A stretch of 38,199 nt of DNA from Methylophilaceae bacterium (GTDB lineage Bacteria > Pseudomonadota > Gammaproteobacteria > Burkholderiales > Methylophilaceae): the NCBI GenBank assembly GCA_009926205.1, contig RFPI01000010.1, positions 1-38,199 on the forward strand, written 5' to 3'. The notes under the pieces were generated by a model. It searched no databases and was not told the DNA's origin. It was given only the letters and a program-made list of their open reading frames with translations. Every line of letters begins with the position of its first letter. Positions within the stretch are counted from its first letter, which is position 1. Positions 9,028 through 17,884 of the stretch are shown here, piece after piece. Made by a program: the position numbers and the translations under genes.

Positions 9028-9041
9028 GTTTGAGCTTTGGC

Positions 9042-9440
9042 TTATTCAGCTGCTGCTTCTGGCGCCATGATTTCTTTTTCACGCGCTTGCAGTTTTTCTT
9101 TAATACGAGCGGATTTACCAGAACGATCACGCAAGTAGTACAACTTGCTACGACGAACGTCACCACGACGTTTCACTTCGATGCTGGCGATCAGCGGTGA
9201 ATATGTTTGGAATGTACGTTCCACACCTTCACCTGAGGAAATTTTACGCACAACGAATGAGGAATTCAGGCCACGGTTGCGCATAGAAATCACAACACCT
9301 TCATAAGCCTGTACACGCTTACGGTTACCTTCAACCACATTCACGCCCACGACGACAGTGTCACCAGGTGCGAACTGAGGAATATTTTTACCCAAGCGGG
9401 CAATCTCTTCCTTCTCTAGGGTTTCAATAATATTTGCCAC
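9042..9440 (-). CDS. rplS: 50S ribosomal protein L19
   Basis: A 132-residue protein of the large subunit near the 30S interface. It has the family pattern [45 protein letters not shown] and [20 protein letters not shown]. The start is GTG at 9440, supported by AAGGAG with a 7-nt spacer; the longer frame upstream is not conserved. It is the last gene of the operon, 13 nt behind trmD. The C terminus carries a short extension ending APEAAAE, the same ending as the S16 protein at the front of the operon. The last 25 bases of the two genes are nearly the same. Confidence 0.97.
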   Translation of the reverse strand: MANIIETLEKEEIARLGKNIPQFAPGDTVVVGVNVVEGNRKRVQAYEGVVISMRNRGLNSSFVVRKISSGEGVERTFQTYSPLIASIEVKRRGDVRRSKLYYLRDRSGKSARIKEKLQAREKEIMAPEAAAE

Positions 9441-9453
9441 TTTACTACTCCTT

Positions 9454-10209
9454 TTATTTATCTGAATCTTGTTCCTGCTCTGCACATGCAAGCAGCCGAG
9501 ATTCTTCTTTTGTTAAAGACCTTGCGGCCAATAAGTCGGGACGTTGATCCCGTGTTTTCAATAACGACTGTTGAAGTCGCCATTGTTTTATCTTGGCATG
9601 ATGTCCTGATAATAATACTTCAGGCACGGCCATACCCTGATATACCTCTGGTCGGGTGTAATGTGGACAGTCTAATAATCCGTCTACAAATGAATCCTGC
9701 ACTGCAGAATCAGCATCACCCAACGCGCCCGGCAATTGCCGGATGATGGCGTCCATTAATACCATGGCAGGTAACTCGCCACCAGATAGGACGTAATCTC
9801 CTATCGAATATTCCTCATCAACTTGAGTATCCAGCAAGCGCTGGTCTACTCCTTCATAGCGACTGCACAATAATGTCAGCGCTGAAAAACTACTTAATCG
9901 CATCACATCCTCATGACGCAATGCTTTGCCACTAGGCGACAAATGAATCACAGGACCACTGACTTTGTCTTTTTGTTGCCGCGCCTTGGCGGCTTTAATC
10001 GCCGCCGCAAGGGGCTCAATCAACATCACCATACCTGGGCCACCACCATAAGGTCTATCATCCACAGTGTGATGTACATCCTCAGTGAAATCTCGCGGAT
10101 TCCACAAATGGCATTGATACAACTGACGCTCTATTGCGCGGGCACTAATACCATGCTCAGTCAGCGCGGTAAACATAGGGGGAAACAGTGTGATTACATC
10201 AAACTGCAT
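9454..10209 (-). CDS. trmD: tRNA (guanine-N1)-methyltransferase TrmD
   Basis: A 251-residue SPOUT-fold homodimer that methylates G37 of tRNAs reading CNN and CGG codons, preventing +1 frameshifts. It shows [13 protein letters not shown] at the start, [13 protein letters not shown] near 50, and the knot region with SRYEGVDQR, the [20 protein letters not shown] segment and the conserved PHYTRP near 182. Length matches the family. It sits 4 nt behind rimM and 13 nt ahead of rplS, the standard order. Confidence 0.97.
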   Translation of the reverse strand: MQFDVITLFPPMFTALTEHGISARAIERQLYQCHLWNPRDFTEDVHHTVDDRPYGGGPGMVMLIEPLAAAIKAAKARQQKDKVSGPVIHLSPSGKALRHEDVMRLSSFSALTLLCSRYEGVDQRLLDTQVDEEYSIGDYVLSGGELPAMVLMDAIIRQLPGALGDADSAVQDSFVDGLLDCPHYTRPEVYQGMAVPEVLLSGHHAKIKQWRLQQSLLKTRDQRPDLLAARSLTKEESRLLACAEQEQDSDK

Positions 10210-10213
10210 ACCA

Positions 10214-10744
10214 TCAATCCCACTCAGCTAACCAATCTACTGTGACCACGCCGGTTGTCGTGTTCACCTCAATCACGGTTTGTGCAACAAACGGCAACAA
10301 ACGTTGTTTTTTGTGTGTGCTGTCTTCTACCACCAACACATCATTGGCTCCCGTAGCAAACACATCCTGTATCTGCCCAAGTGCCTGTTGTTGCAGGTTA
10401 ACTACCTGCATACCAATCAAATCGGACCAATAATATTCATCTTCTGACAACGCTGGCAAGGCATCTCGGGGAACCGCAATATGCTGGCTTTTGAGGGCCA
10501 TCGCAGCTTCTCTATCATTCACACCGACTAATTTAACGATTAAAAAGTCCGCATGAATTTTCGCTGTTTCAACTTTATACTCACGCCATGGCGCGGCTTT
10601 TAAGCCAGGTTTCAAAGTCTCTTCAGCTCGTCCCAACCACCAACGGTCATAATCTAACAAACCGTCTAACAGCTCAGTACTAGGCTGAATTTTTAGCCAG
10701 CCTAAAATGCCATATGGGGCGACCACGCGCCCCATAACGACCAT
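10214..10744 (-). CDS. rimM: Ribosome maturation factor RimM
   Basis: A protein of about 176 residues that helps assemble the head of the 30S subunit and binds S19. The N-terminal RimM domain begins [16 protein letters not shown]. The C-terminal PRC-barrel includes [25 protein letters not shown] and [15 protein letters not shown] place the start at ATG 10744; a TTG at 10777 in the same frame would add 11 residues ([11 protein letters not shown]) and cannot be excluded. It lies 45 nt behind rpsP and 4 nt ahead of trmD. Confidence 0.93.
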   Translation of the reverse strand: MVVMGRVVAPYGILGWLKIQPSTELLDGLLDYDRWWLGRAEETLKPGLKAAPWREYKVETAKIHADFLIVKLVGVNDREAAMALKSQHIAVPRDALPALSEDEYYWSDLIGMQVVNLQQQALGQIQDVFATGANDVLVVEDSTHKKQRLLPFVAQTVIEVNTTTGVVTVDWLAEWD

Positions 10745-10789
10745 ATTTTCCAAACTCAATTGCTCCGGTTGCAACAACCGTTGCTAATC

Positions 10790-11287
10790 TTATTCAGCTG
10801 CAGCTTCTGGTGCAGCGTCAGCAGCAGGTGCTTCTTCTGCGGCTGGAGCAGCTTCTTCAGCAGGCGCAGCTTCCACTGGTGCTTCTTCAGCAGCAGGTGC
10901 GGCAGCAGCGGCAGCAGCTTCTTGCTCAGCCTTCAATGCAGCTTCAGCTTCTTTTGCAGCAGCAGCGGCTTTAGCAGCAATTTCAGCTTGCTTTTTAGCC
11001 ACTTTCGCAGCGTCCTTAGCGCGGCGCTTAGCTTCGCCCTCTGGACCTTGAGCGTGTTCTTTTACCAAACGTGCCACACAGTCAGACAACTGCGCGCCAT
11101 TATCACGCCAGTATTGAATACGGGCAGAGTCCAAGCGCAAGTTTTCTTGACCTTCTTTACCAAGTGGGCTGTAAAAGCCAACACGCTCGATAAAGCGGCC
11201 ATCACGTCTGTTGCGAGAATCAGCAACAACAACGCTGTAAAAAGGATTTTTCTTCGCGCCACCACGGGCTAATCGAATAATGACCAT
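10790..11287 (-). CDS. rpsP: 30S ribosomal protein S16 with a long Ala/Glu-rich C-terminal extension
   Basis: Residues 1 to about 85 are a normal S16: [20 protein letters not shown], then [17 protein letters not shown] and [16 protein letters not shown]16 stabilises the 5' domain of 16S rRNA during 30S assembly. From about 88 to 165 the protein has an extra tail, first a Lys/Ala helix-prone part ([19 protein letters not shown]), then Ala/Pro/Glu repeats of the [15 protein letters not shown] type. Typical S16 proteins end at 80-90 residues, so the total of 165 is about twice normal. The reading frame stays open with no sign of an error. It is the first gene of the rpsP-rimM-trmD-rplS operon, with a promoter candidate about 30 nt upstream. 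Confidence 0.95.
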   Translation of the reverse strand: MVIIRLARGGAKKNPFYSVVVADSRNRRDGRFIERVGFYSPLGKEGQENLRLDSARIQYWRDNGAQLSDCVARLVKEHAQGPEGEAKRRAKDAAKVAKKQAEIAAKAAAAAKEAEAALKAEQEAAAAAAAPAAEEAPVEAAPAEEAAPAAEEAPAADAAPEAAAE

Positions 11288-11324
11288 AATTTTTTACTCT
11301 AGTAGGTTTTACGGAAAGGGGCGG

Positions 11325-11354
11325 ATTTTACGTTATTTTGTCATTGCTTGGCAA
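11325..11354 (-). promoter_or_regulatory. Promoter candidate for the rpsP operon
   Basis: On the minus strand TTGCCA (11349-11354) and TAAAAT (11325-11330) each match 5/6 of the sigma-70 consensus, separated by 18 nt. The start would lie near 11318, about 30 nt ahead of the rpsP ATG. Confidence 0.6.
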
Positions 11355-11361
11355 GGCAAAT

Positions 11362-11377
11362 TGATGAAATTTCATCA
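11362..11377. repeat. 16-bp perfect palindrome upstream of the rpsP promoter
   Basis: TGATGAAATTTCATCA reads identically on both strands. It lies 8 bp upstream of the proposed rpsP -35 box and 47 bp past the queC stop. It may be an operator or an upstream activating element; it lacks the loop and T run expected of a terminator. Confidence 0.5.
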
Positions 11378-11423
11378 TTTTCTGCTCAAGACATGAGCTC
11401 AAGTGTCAACAAGCCACTCAACC

Positions 11424-12095
11424 CTAGGATTGATAAGGCGTTGGGTCGGGCACACCTGCTTGCTCAAAACCCGCTTTACGGAAGCGACAAGAGTCACATA
11501 CCCCGCATGCCGCGCCTGTTTTATTTGCTTGATAACAAGAGACAGTCAGACTGTAGTCCACTCCCAAGGCTGCGCCAGTTTTAATAATCTCTGCTTTGGT
11601 CATGTCTATTAGCGGACTGTGAATGTTAATTTGTTTACCCTCAACAGCGGTTTTTGTAGCTAGATTTGCCATCTGTTGGAACGCCTGAATATATTCGGGT
11701 CGGCAATCTGGATAGCCAGAATAATCGAGTGCATTGATGCCCACAAAGATATCTTGCGCTTGTAATACCTCGGCCCAAGCCAATGCCATGGAGAGCATGA
11801 TGGTATTTCTAGCAGGCACATAAGTGACTGGAATACCCTCTGTTGGCGACTCCGGGACTGCAATATGGCTATCAGTGAGGGCGGAGCCTCCAAAAAAAGA
11901 CATGTCTAGTTGTATAGTATGGTGTTGTGCGGCACCCATCGCCTTGGCTACCCGCTGTGCGGCTTGTAATTCAGCAATATGGCGCTGATGATAATCCACA
12001 CTCAAGCAGTAACAGGCAAATCCTTGCGACTTGGCAATCGCCAATACCGTCGTCGAATCCAACCCGCCAGAGAGTAGTATCACCGCTTTCTTCAT
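11424..12095 (-). CDS. queC: 7-cyano-7-deazaguanine synthase QueC
   Basis: A 223-residue ATP-dependent enzyme that converts 7-carboxy-7-deazaguanine to preQ0 on the path to queuosine in tRNA. The PP-loop [13 protein letters not shown] is at the N terminus. The C-terminal zinc site has [17 protein letters not shown] with four Cys. [13 protein letters not shown] is also conserved. The start is ATG 12095, preceded by AAGGGG inside the end of queE; a longer in-frame extension to 12122 is not conserved. It is separated from the queE stop by 2 bp, so the two are translationally coupled, and it ends the long tol-pal transcription run. Confidence 0.96.
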   Translation of the reverse strand: MKKAVILLSGGLDSTTVLAIAKSQGFACYCLSVDYHQRHIAELQAAQRVAKAMGAAQHHTIQLDMSFFGGSALTDSHIAVPESPTEGIPVTYVPARNTIMLSMALAWAEVLQAQDIFVGINALDYSGYPDCRPEYIQAFQQMANLATKTAVEGKQINIHSPLIDMTKAEIIKTGAALGVDYSLTVSCYQANKTGAACGVCDSCRFRKAGFEQAGVPDPTPYQS

Positions 12096-12097
12096 GA

Positions 12098-12733
12098 CTA
12101 GACCCCTTGCTTTTCGCCCCATAGAATTTTATGCAACTGCACCTGCATCCTCGCTGGCACACCACTTTGCAGCAACCATTCGGCCAAATCTTGTGCTTGA
12201 ATCTGATGATAGCTAGGGGAAAAAATAAGCGGGAATTGTTGTAACTGATATTGCGCAATACATTGCACAGCCCAATCAAAATCGGCACGAGAACAAATGA
12301 CAAATTTAATCTCGTCGCTAGGTTTCAAGTGCTGAATATTGCCCCATAGATTTTTTTCCACCTCAGCAGAATCTGGCGTTTTGATATCCATCACCACCAA
12401 GACGCGTGCGTCGACTTCAGCAATATCCATAGCCCCACTCGTCTCAAGAGAGACTTGATATCCAGCATCCGCTAATGTTGACAGCAAACCAAAACATGCT
12501 TTTTGCGCCAAAGGCTCACCCCCAGTGACACATACGGTTTTGCATGGATATTGTGCTATGGCTTGCAAGATTTCTTGCTCGGTCATCATGTTACCGCCAC
12601 GAAACGCATATTCGGTATCGCAGTACTGGCAACGTAACGGGCAACCCGTCAGACGAATAAAGATAGTGGGGAAACCGATACGAGAGGACTCACCTTGCAG
12701 TGAGAAAAAGATTTCATGAATACGTAAGGACAT
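12098..12733 (-). CDS. queE: 7-carboxy-7-deazaguanine synthase QueE (radical SAM)
   Basis: A 211-residue radical SAM enzyme that rearranges 6-carboxytetrahydropterin to 7-carboxy-7-deazaguanine in queuosine synthesis. The N terminus [19 protein letters not shown] leads into CPLRCQYC, the C-x3-C-x2-C iron-sulfur motif. Next come DTEYAFRGG and the SAM-contacting [11 protein letters not shown] (about 69-79). It follows cpoB by 13 nt and precedes queC, so two queuosine genes ride at the end of the Tol-Pal operon, as in other proteobacteria. queD and queF are not in the window. Confidence 0.95.
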   Translation of the reverse strand: MSLRIHEIFFSLQGESSRIGFPTIFIRLTGCPLRCQYCDTEYAFRGGNMMTEQEILQAIAQYPCKTVCVTGGEPLAQKACFGLLSTLADAGYQVSLETSGAMDIAEVDARVLVVMDIKTPDSAEVEKNLWGNIQHLKPSDEIKFVICSRADFDWAVQCIAQYQLQQFPLIFSPSYHQIQAQDLAEWLLQSGVPARMQVQLHKILWGEKQGV

Positions 12734-12746
12734 GACGGCTCCAAAG

Positions 12747-13613
12747 TTATTTTTTTAGTGAGTTGAGTACAGCGAGACGTTTTTTTGCGACCGGAATCAC
12801 TTCGCTATCCGGATGCTGCGCAATCAAATCTCGCAAAGTTTGCTTGGCAGATTGAATATCAGAAAGTTGTATTTGGCAGTTAGCGACCATCATTTTTGCG
12901 TCTGCTATGCGGGTACTCTCAGGATAAAGGCTAATTAATTTTTGCTGAGTCAGCATCGCCGCCTTGAAGTTTTTTAGTGAAAACTGGCTCAAAGCAAGAT
13001 GATACTGAGCTTCCGGCAGCAGTTTGCTGGATGGGTTGGCTTGAATAAACTGATTAAAACTCTCAAAAGCAAGTTTAAACTGCCCCTCATTCAGTTGTGT
13101 CATTGCGTCATTAAATTGCTTGGTTTCAGCAGCCTGGGAGGCGCCTTCAGGATTGGCTGCAGGGGCAGGCGTTGCAGCAGCCTGAGTTTGCTGGCTTGCT
13201 GCAGCTGCTTCTAATTTCTTAAGGCGACTATCAATATCTTCATACAGAGACTTCTCTCTCTGTAGCGCCTGATCGAGGTGATGCTGAATAACTTCTAGAT
13301 CACCTTTCAAAAAACTAATTTGTCCACTGACTCTCTCCACTTGGGCGAGTAAATCCATCAATGCTTGACTTTGTATGGTGAGTTCTACGCCTTGAAGGCG
13401 ATTTTCTAAAGATTTAATACTGCTGATTAATTCTTGGATTTGGTTCTTAACTTGTAAACTTTGTTGGTCAGTTTTTTCTTGAAGATCTTTGATATCTTTG
13501 CGAGCACCAGAATCTTCCAGAAACGCCGAAGCGTTTCCGGAAAATACCAGTAAGCAAAGAACTGCTGTGATTTGCCCGAATAATCTACGGGCTAAAACAT
13601 TTAAAGCAATCAC
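12747..13613 (-). CDS. cpoB: Tol-Pal system coordinator CpoB (YbgF)
   Basis: A 288-residue periplasmic protein that links peptidoglycan synthesis to outer-membrane constriction at division. It has a signal peptide (cleavage near FSGNASA, about residue 30), a trimerising coiled coil at about 40-140, an Ala/Pro/Gln linker at about 140-165, and a C-terminal TPR domain (FNDAMTQLNEGQFKLAFESF, then two further repeats, ending KKRLAVLNSLKK). The start is GTG at 13613, 7 nt behind the pal stop, with no clear Shine-Dalgarno, which suggests coupling to pal. Confidence 0.93.
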   Translation of the reverse strand: MIALNVLARRLFGQITAVLCLLVFSGNASAFLEDSGARKDIKDLQEKTDQQSLQVKNQIQELISSIKSLENRLQGVELTIQSQALMDLLAQVERVSGQISFLKGDLEVIQHHLDQALQREKSLYEDIDSRLKKLEAAAASQQTQAAATPAPAANPEGASQAAETKQFNDAMTQLNEGQFKLAFESFNQFIQANPSSKLLPEAQYHLALSQFSLKNFKAAMLTQQKLISLYPESTRIADAKMMVANCQIQLSDIQSAKQTLRDLIAQHPDSEVIPVAKKRLAVLNSLKK

Positions 13614-13620
13614 TTAAGAC

Positions 13621-14160
13621 TTAGTCGTTATCGTAAACGATATCAACACGACGATCTTGTTGGAAACAGGTTTCGTCTTTGCAATCATGCGCTTTTTCTT
13701 CACCATAACTAATGGTTTCGATACGCGCATCAGGTGCCCCGTTTAAGTTCATAGCTTTTTTGACAGAAACTGAACGACGTTGACCCAATGAAAGGTTGTA
13801 CTCTCTTGAACCGCGGTTATCAGCGCCACCTTGCAATGTTACTTTTGCACCGGCATGCTCAGCCACATATTTACCATGCGCAGCAACTAGATCACGATAT
13901 TCTGCTTTGACTTCATCCTTGTCGAAATCAAAATAAATCGTGCGTTTAGACAAGATATTATTTGGATCTTTAAGTGGGTTGTAAGCCACATCGCTGGACT
14001 TAGCAGAGCTAGTATCAGCCGCATTTTCTGCTGCTGGCGCTGGAGCTGGTGCAGATTCAGTGACTGGCGCTGGTGCAGCAGGCTTATCCTTGACTGTGTT
14101 ACTGGAACAGGCAGCCAATAAACTCAACAATACCGCACTAATAATTAACTTTTTATTCAT
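13621..14160 (-). CDS. pal: Peptidoglycan-associated lipoprotein Pal
   Basis: A 179-residue outer-membrane lipoprotein with lipobox LLAACSS (lipidated Cys near 18), an Ala/Pro linker at about 25-60, and a C-terminal OmpA-like peptidoglycan-binding domain. That domain shows TIYFDFDKDEVKAEYRDLV, the GGADNRGSREYNLSLGQRR motif and QQDRRVDIVY. An extra Cys pair (HDCKDETC) near the C terminus could form a disulfide. Pal anchors the outer membrane to the cell wall and is released by TolB. The start is ATG 14160, with AAGGAG 6 nt upstream; a second ATG lies directly before it. Confidence 0.97.
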   Translation of the reverse strand: MNKKLIISAVLLSLLAACSSNTVKDKPAAPAPVTESAPAPAPAAENAADTSSAKSSDVAYNPLKDPNNILSKRTIYFDFDKDEVKAEYRDLVAAHGKYVAEHAGAKVTLQGGADNRGSREYNLSLGQRRSVSVKKAMNLNGAPDARIETISYGEEKAHDCKDETCFQQDRRVDIVYDND

Positions 14161-14221
14161 CATTCTCTCCTTAACAAACATAAAAAACTTTTACACAATC
14201 ACCAAAACAACTACACATATA

Positions 14222-15505
14222 CTAGTTGACTCGAGGTCCCCAAGAGGGTTCCCGAATATCGACGCCAGTATCAGTAAACGTTTGTTTTATTTTACCGTCA
14301 GTTGATACGGCTGCCAAAGTGCCCTTGCCGCGAATTTTGCTAGCATACAAAATCATACGCCCATTAGGCGAGAAACTTGGTGACTCATCCTCAGAATTAT
14401 TGCCCAATACTTGACCTAAACCATTCTGCAAATCCATCACAGCCACTCTAAACCCTTCGGGCACTTGCTTAATGTAGGTCAGCAATTTGCCGTTGCTGGA
14501 AATATGAGGACTCACATTGTAGCCACCCTCGAAGGTAACACGCTTTGCCTCTCCTCCACTGACAGGCATTGAATATATTTGTGGCGCACCACCTCGGTTA
14601 GATGTGAAATACAGCAAATTACCGTCTGCTGACCAAGCTGGTTCAGTCTCAATCGCATTATTGGATGAAAGTTTTTTTAATCCAGAACCATCAACATTAA
14701 TTACATAAATTTGTGAGTTGGCACTGTAAGTTAAAACAATCGCAATCTTTGAACCATCAGGTGACCAAGCGGGCGCACTATTATTGCCTTTAAAATTTGC
14801 AAGAATACTGCGTTGCCCTGTCAACAGTGATTGCACATAAATGACAGGCTTCTTTTTTTCAAATGATACATAAGCAAGTTTAGTCCCATCAGGAGACCAA
14901 CTGGGTGAAATAAGGGGTTCTTGCGAAGTCACAATAGTTTGAACAGCAAAGCCATCTGCGTCTGCAACTTGCAACAGATATTTATTGGATGTCTTAGCAA
15001 CATAGGCAATTTTTGTAGCAAAATCACCCGGCTCACCAATTAATTTCTCGTAAATCATATCTGCAATTTTATGTGCTGTGACCCTTTGCTGAGCTTGAGA
15101 AATATTGAACTCCATGCCCAATAACTGGGTTTGCCTCAACACATCGAACAGTCGGAAAGTAACACGCAAGCGATTACCCGAAATCGGTTCTACCATGCCG
15201 ATGGTCAAAGTTTGAGCCTGTATGGCAGTCCAATCAGAAAAGTTGATTTCGGCTGGACTATGAGGAATCGTGTTAATTCCGCGAGTATCTAAAGTTTTGA
15301 ACAAGCCGCAACGATTTAGGTCTGCTTCAACGATAGCAGAGATTGTGTTGCTATTGGTCTTATGATCTTGGGCTTGAAATGGTGCTACCGCAATAGGGAT
15401 TTGATTAGCAGCGCCGCCTACGATTTCTATCGTTAGATCAGCTCTAGCTGAATTAGAGAATAGAACAAGTAAGTTAAAGCACAATAACAATAGATACTTT
15501 TTCAT
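14222..15505 (-). CDS. tolB: Tol-Pal system beta-propeller protein TolB
   Basis: A 427-residue periplasmic protein with a cleavable signal peptide (SNSARA before DLTIEI, about residue 22), an N-terminal domain at about 25-160, and a six-bladed WD40-like beta propeller. The propeller repeats are visible as SPSWSPDGTKLAYVSFE, SAPAWSPDGSKIAIVL, EPAWSADGNLLYFTSNRGG and SPSFSPNGRMILYAS. It shuttles between Pal and TolA during outer-membrane constriction. Length is close to the 430 of E. coli. It follows tolA by 60 nt. Confidence 0.97.
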   Translation of the reverse strand: MKKYLLLLCFNLLVLFSNSARADLTIEIVGGAANQIPIAVAPFQAQDHKTNSNTISAIVEADLNRCGLFKTLDTRGINTIPHSPAEINFSDWTAIQAQTLTIGMVEPISGNRLRVTFRLFDVLRQTQLLGMEFNISQAQQRVTAHKIADMIYEKLIGEPGDFATKIAYVAKTSNKYLLQVADADGFAVQTIVTSQEPLISPSWSPDGTKLAYVSFEKKKPVIYVQSLLTGQRSILANFKGNNSAPAWSPDGSKIAIVLTYSANSQIYVINVDGSGLKKLSSNNAIETEPAWSADGNLLYFTSNRGGAPQIYSMPVSGGEAKRVTFEGGYNVSPHISSNGKLLTYIKQVPEGFRVAVMDLQNGLGQVLGNNSEDESPSFSPNGRMILYASKIRGKGTLAAVSTDGKIKQTFTDTGVDIREPSWGPRVN

Positions 15506-15565
15506 AGTACAGATATTTTTACTTTAATGAGGTTTTTTAATTTCATTATCATTTTACCAAACAAA

Positions 15566-16354
15566 CTATTCTTCATTTGGCCTAAATTTTAGCTTGAGCT
15601 CTCTAAACTGACTAAATAAGTCGGCTTGTTTGGGTACTGGCAGTGGTTGTGACTCTAAAATGGCTCGTTCGACTGCCTCATTACAAGCCGCGGTTGCGTT
15701 ACTTACACTCAATTTTGGCTTACCTATCAAATATCCAGTAGGCATCAAACTAATAACAAACTGCAATTCTGGTTTTCCATTCCCGCACACCTGCGGATTT
15801 ACGTGTTGCTTAATTTGCGCGGTAATTAACCCAATATATTTGGCCATTTCACTCGTGTCTGTGGTTGAGCCTTGAACCGCTACATTACTTTTTACCTCTG
15901 CAGCAGGCGAACTTTTGGGTTTATCTTGCTTATTTAATTGGGTATCTTCTTTCAGCAGTGATTCTTGTAATTTCTTTAGATCTTCATCAGATTTTTTTTC
16001 AACTTTTAATGGCTCAGGTTTTTTTTCAATTTCTTTCTTTTTAATTTCTACTTTTGGCTCTGGCTTAACTGGATTTTTTTTCACCTGAATATCGACCTTT
16101 GCAGGAGGTTCAGGCTCCACCTGAGGTTCAGGTTTCACCTCCACTTTAGGTTCTGGCTTAACTTCTGGCTCGGGAGCTGGCGTAACTATGGGATGTGATG
16201 GCAAATGATCCCAAAGCTCTACTGTAGCAATTTGCATTGGTTGTACAGATTTCCAATGTATGGAGAAAAACAATAGCAGCAATAGAATGCCATGAACCAA
16301 CAAGGTCATAATACCGGCACGCAAAGCAATTGGTTTTTCGTGTTTTCTAATCAT
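15566..16354 (-). CDS. tolA: Energy-transducing protein TolA
   Basis: A 262-residue protein with one N-terminal transmembrane helix (about 14-32), a Lys/Pro/Glu-rich stretch at about 55-130 (KPEPKVEVKPEPQVEPEPPA), and a C-terminal domain with TAQIKQHVNPQVCGNGKPEL and a second Cys near ATAACNEAV. It transmits the proton motive force from TolQR to TolB/Pal. The middle domain is Pro-rich and resembles TonB more than the long helical domain of enterobacterial TolA, and the total length is shorter than the E. coli 421. Position behind tolR and before tolB supports TolA. Confidence 0.93.
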   Translation of the reverse strand: MIRKHEKPIALRAGIMTLLVHGILLLLLFFSIHWKSVQPMQIATVELWDHLPSHPIVTPAPEPEVKPEPKVEVKPEPQVEPEPPAKVDIQVKKNPVKPEPKVEIKKKEIEKKPEPLKVEKKSDEDLKKLQESLLKEDTQLNKQDKPKSSPAAEVKSNVAVQGSTTDTSEMAKYIGLITAQIKQHVNPQVCGNGKPELQFVISLMPTGYLIGKPKLSVSNATAACNEAVERAILESQPLPVPKQADLFSQFRELKLKFRPNEE

Positions 16355-16363
16355 CTAAATGAT

Positions 16364-16747
16364 CTAACTAGGATTCAGTAATAATCCAACTTTGGCACCA
16401 GATTTTTTGAGCAATTCGAGTACAGACACCACTTTGTCATAGCTTACTTTTTTGTCGGCGCTGATCACAAAAGACTTATCCGGCTGTTTATGAATCTCTT
16501 GCTTGATTTTTACCAGCAATTGATCATTCGCATATTCCTTATCATCAAATCGTACCTTGCCATTGGCTTCGATTGTAATCACAGATGGAGTGGTTTGAGG
16601 CTTAAGGATGTCACTTCCCACCTTGGGCAATTCCACTACTCCGGGATTTGTCATGGGCGCAGTGACCATAAAAATGACCAACAATACCAACGTTACATCA
16701 ATATAAGGCACAACATTGATTATGCGTCTTTTGCGTTGTCTGCTCAT
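16364..16747 (-). CDS. tolR: Tol-Pal system protein TolR
   Basis: A 127-residue ExbD/TolR-family protein with one transmembrane helix (about 13-32) carrying the proton-path Asp in PYIDVTLVLLVIFMV. The periplasmic part includes PGVVELPKVG and a domain ending in KSGAKVGLLLNPS. It forms the stator motor with TolQ. Length is slightly below the typical 140. Its ATG lies 2 bp behind the tolQ stop, with AAGGG inside the end of tolQ, so the two are coupled. Confidence 0.96.
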   Translation of the reverse strand: MSRQRKRRIINVVPYIDVTLVLLVIFMVTAPMTNPGVVELPKVGSDILKPQTTPSVITIEANGKVRFDDKEYANDQLLVKIKQEIHKQPDKSFVISADKKVSYDKVVSVLELLKKSGAKVGLLLNPS

Positions 16748-16749
16748 GA

Positions 16750-17448
16750 TTAACCCTTGCGTTGCAAGATATTGGTGAACTCCTCAATGAAACTCTCATA
16801 ACGAACTGCCAAGCGATCAACGGAGGAAGCAAAACGATTATATGCAATCACCGCAGGAATCGCCGCAAACAAACCAATCGCGGTAGCAATCAGTGCTTCA
16901 GCGATACCGGGCGCCACATGGGTAAGCGTAGCTTGTGCCATATTAGCCAAACCCCTAAACGCATTCATAATCCCCCATACAGTTCCAAACAAACCGATAT
17001 AGGGGCTGACCGAACCAACTGACGCAAGAAAGGGTAAATGGGAATCCAAATCATCCATCTCTCGATTATAGGCTGCGCGCATGGCACGTCTTGCACCTTC
17101 CATGACCGCACTGACTTCCATACCACCTTGTTGCTTAAGACGTAAAAACTCTTTAAACCCTGCTTCAAAAATACTCGACATTCCATGTGGTTTATTTCGA
17201 CCTTGAGTGAGCCCATCGTAGAGCTTGTTCAAATCACCACCCATCCAAAAAGTATTCTCGAAGTTTTCGGCCTCTTTTTCAGCACGTTGCAGCGTCATCA
17301 TTTTTATAAAGATATACCACCACGAAATAACTGAAACCATCAATAACAAAATCATCACAATTTGCACTGGTACACTAGCACCAGTAATTAAGGTAATCAG
17401 GGATAAGTCTGAACCTAAAGACAAATTAGAACTAACAGGGCTTGCCAT
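16750..17448 (-). CDS. tolQ: Tol-Pal system protein TolQ
   Basis: A 232-residue MotA/TolQ/ExbB-family inner-membrane protein. There is one helix near 25-50 and two C-terminal helices with the conserved SVSPYIGLFGTVWGIMNAF and APGIAEALIATAIGLFAAIPA, which line the proton channel with TolR. A cytoplasmic loop with GARRAMRAAYNREMDDLDS lies between. The ATG at 17448 has GGAG 8 nt upstream. It lies 17 nt behind ybgC. Confidence 0.97.
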   Translation of the reverse strand: MASPVSSNLSLGSDLSLITLITGASVPVQIVMILLLMVSVISWWYIFIKMMTLQRAEKEAENFENTFWMGGDLNKLYDGLTQGRNKPHGMSSIFEAGFKEFLRLKQQGGMEVSAVMEGARRAMRAAYNREMDDLDSHLPFLASVGSVSPYIGLFGTVWGIMNAFRGLANMAQATLTHVAPGIAEALIATAIGLFAAIPAVIAYNRFASSVDRLAVRYESFIEEFTNILQRKG

Positions 17449-17465
17449 TATGCTTACTCCATATT

Positions 17466-17882
17466 TCAGGCTTGATTGATTAAAGGAATACTGTCTAAAC
17501 GCGCTAACATTGTTGCAGGGATACGCGCAGGTTTGAATTTATCTAAGGCCACGCAAACAACCTCAACATCTGCAGCTATCAAAACTTCATCCTCGCGTAA
17601 AATTTTTTGGCTGAATTTTAAGCTAGCCCCATTGCGTTGGGATAGCCCGGTACTAACTTGCAAAGCGTCATCAAACCTTGCCGGTTTATGAAACTGAATC
17701 TGCATTTGTCGCACGACAAATACGATACCATGCTGCTCACGAATTTCGGTTTGCGCCAAACCTAGGCTGCGCAACCACTCGGTACGCGCACGCTCCATAT
17801 AATTTAGATATTGGCTATGATAGACCACGCCACCAGCATCGGTATCTTCATAATAAACACGAACTGGCCACATAAATTGCAT
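17466..17882 (-). CDS. ybgC: Tol-Pal associated acyl-CoA thioesterase YbgC
   Basis: A 138-residue single hotdog-fold thioesterase with the 4-hydroxybenzoyl-CoA thioesterase motif YYEDTDAGGVVYHSQYLNYM, whose Asp is catalytic. Enzymes of this family hydrolyse acyl-CoA or acyl-ACP and interact with phospholipid synthesis. The substrate here is not known. I chose ATG 17882; a second ATG three codons later (17873) is also possible. It lies 2 bp behind the ruvB stop, so the ruv and tol genes are read as one run. Confidence 0.94.
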   Translation of the reverse strand: MQFMWPVRVYYEDTDAGGVVYHSQYLNYMERARTEWLRSLGLAQTEIREQHGIVFVVRQMQIQFHKPARFDDALQVSTGLSQRNGASLKFSQKILREDEVLIAADVEVVCVALDKFKPARIPATMLARLDSIPLINQA

Positions 17883-17884
17883 GG

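Noticed and set aside
8948-9166. Upstream extension of the ogt reading frame
   Set aside because: It runs through the strong rplS terminator and the end of rplS, and gives no conserved sequence.
11384-11409. Two GCTCAAG repeats and a perfect TTGACA between queC and rpsP
   Set aside because: No -10 box lies at 16-18 nt from the TTGACA on the minus strand, and the short repeat is not part of a longer array.
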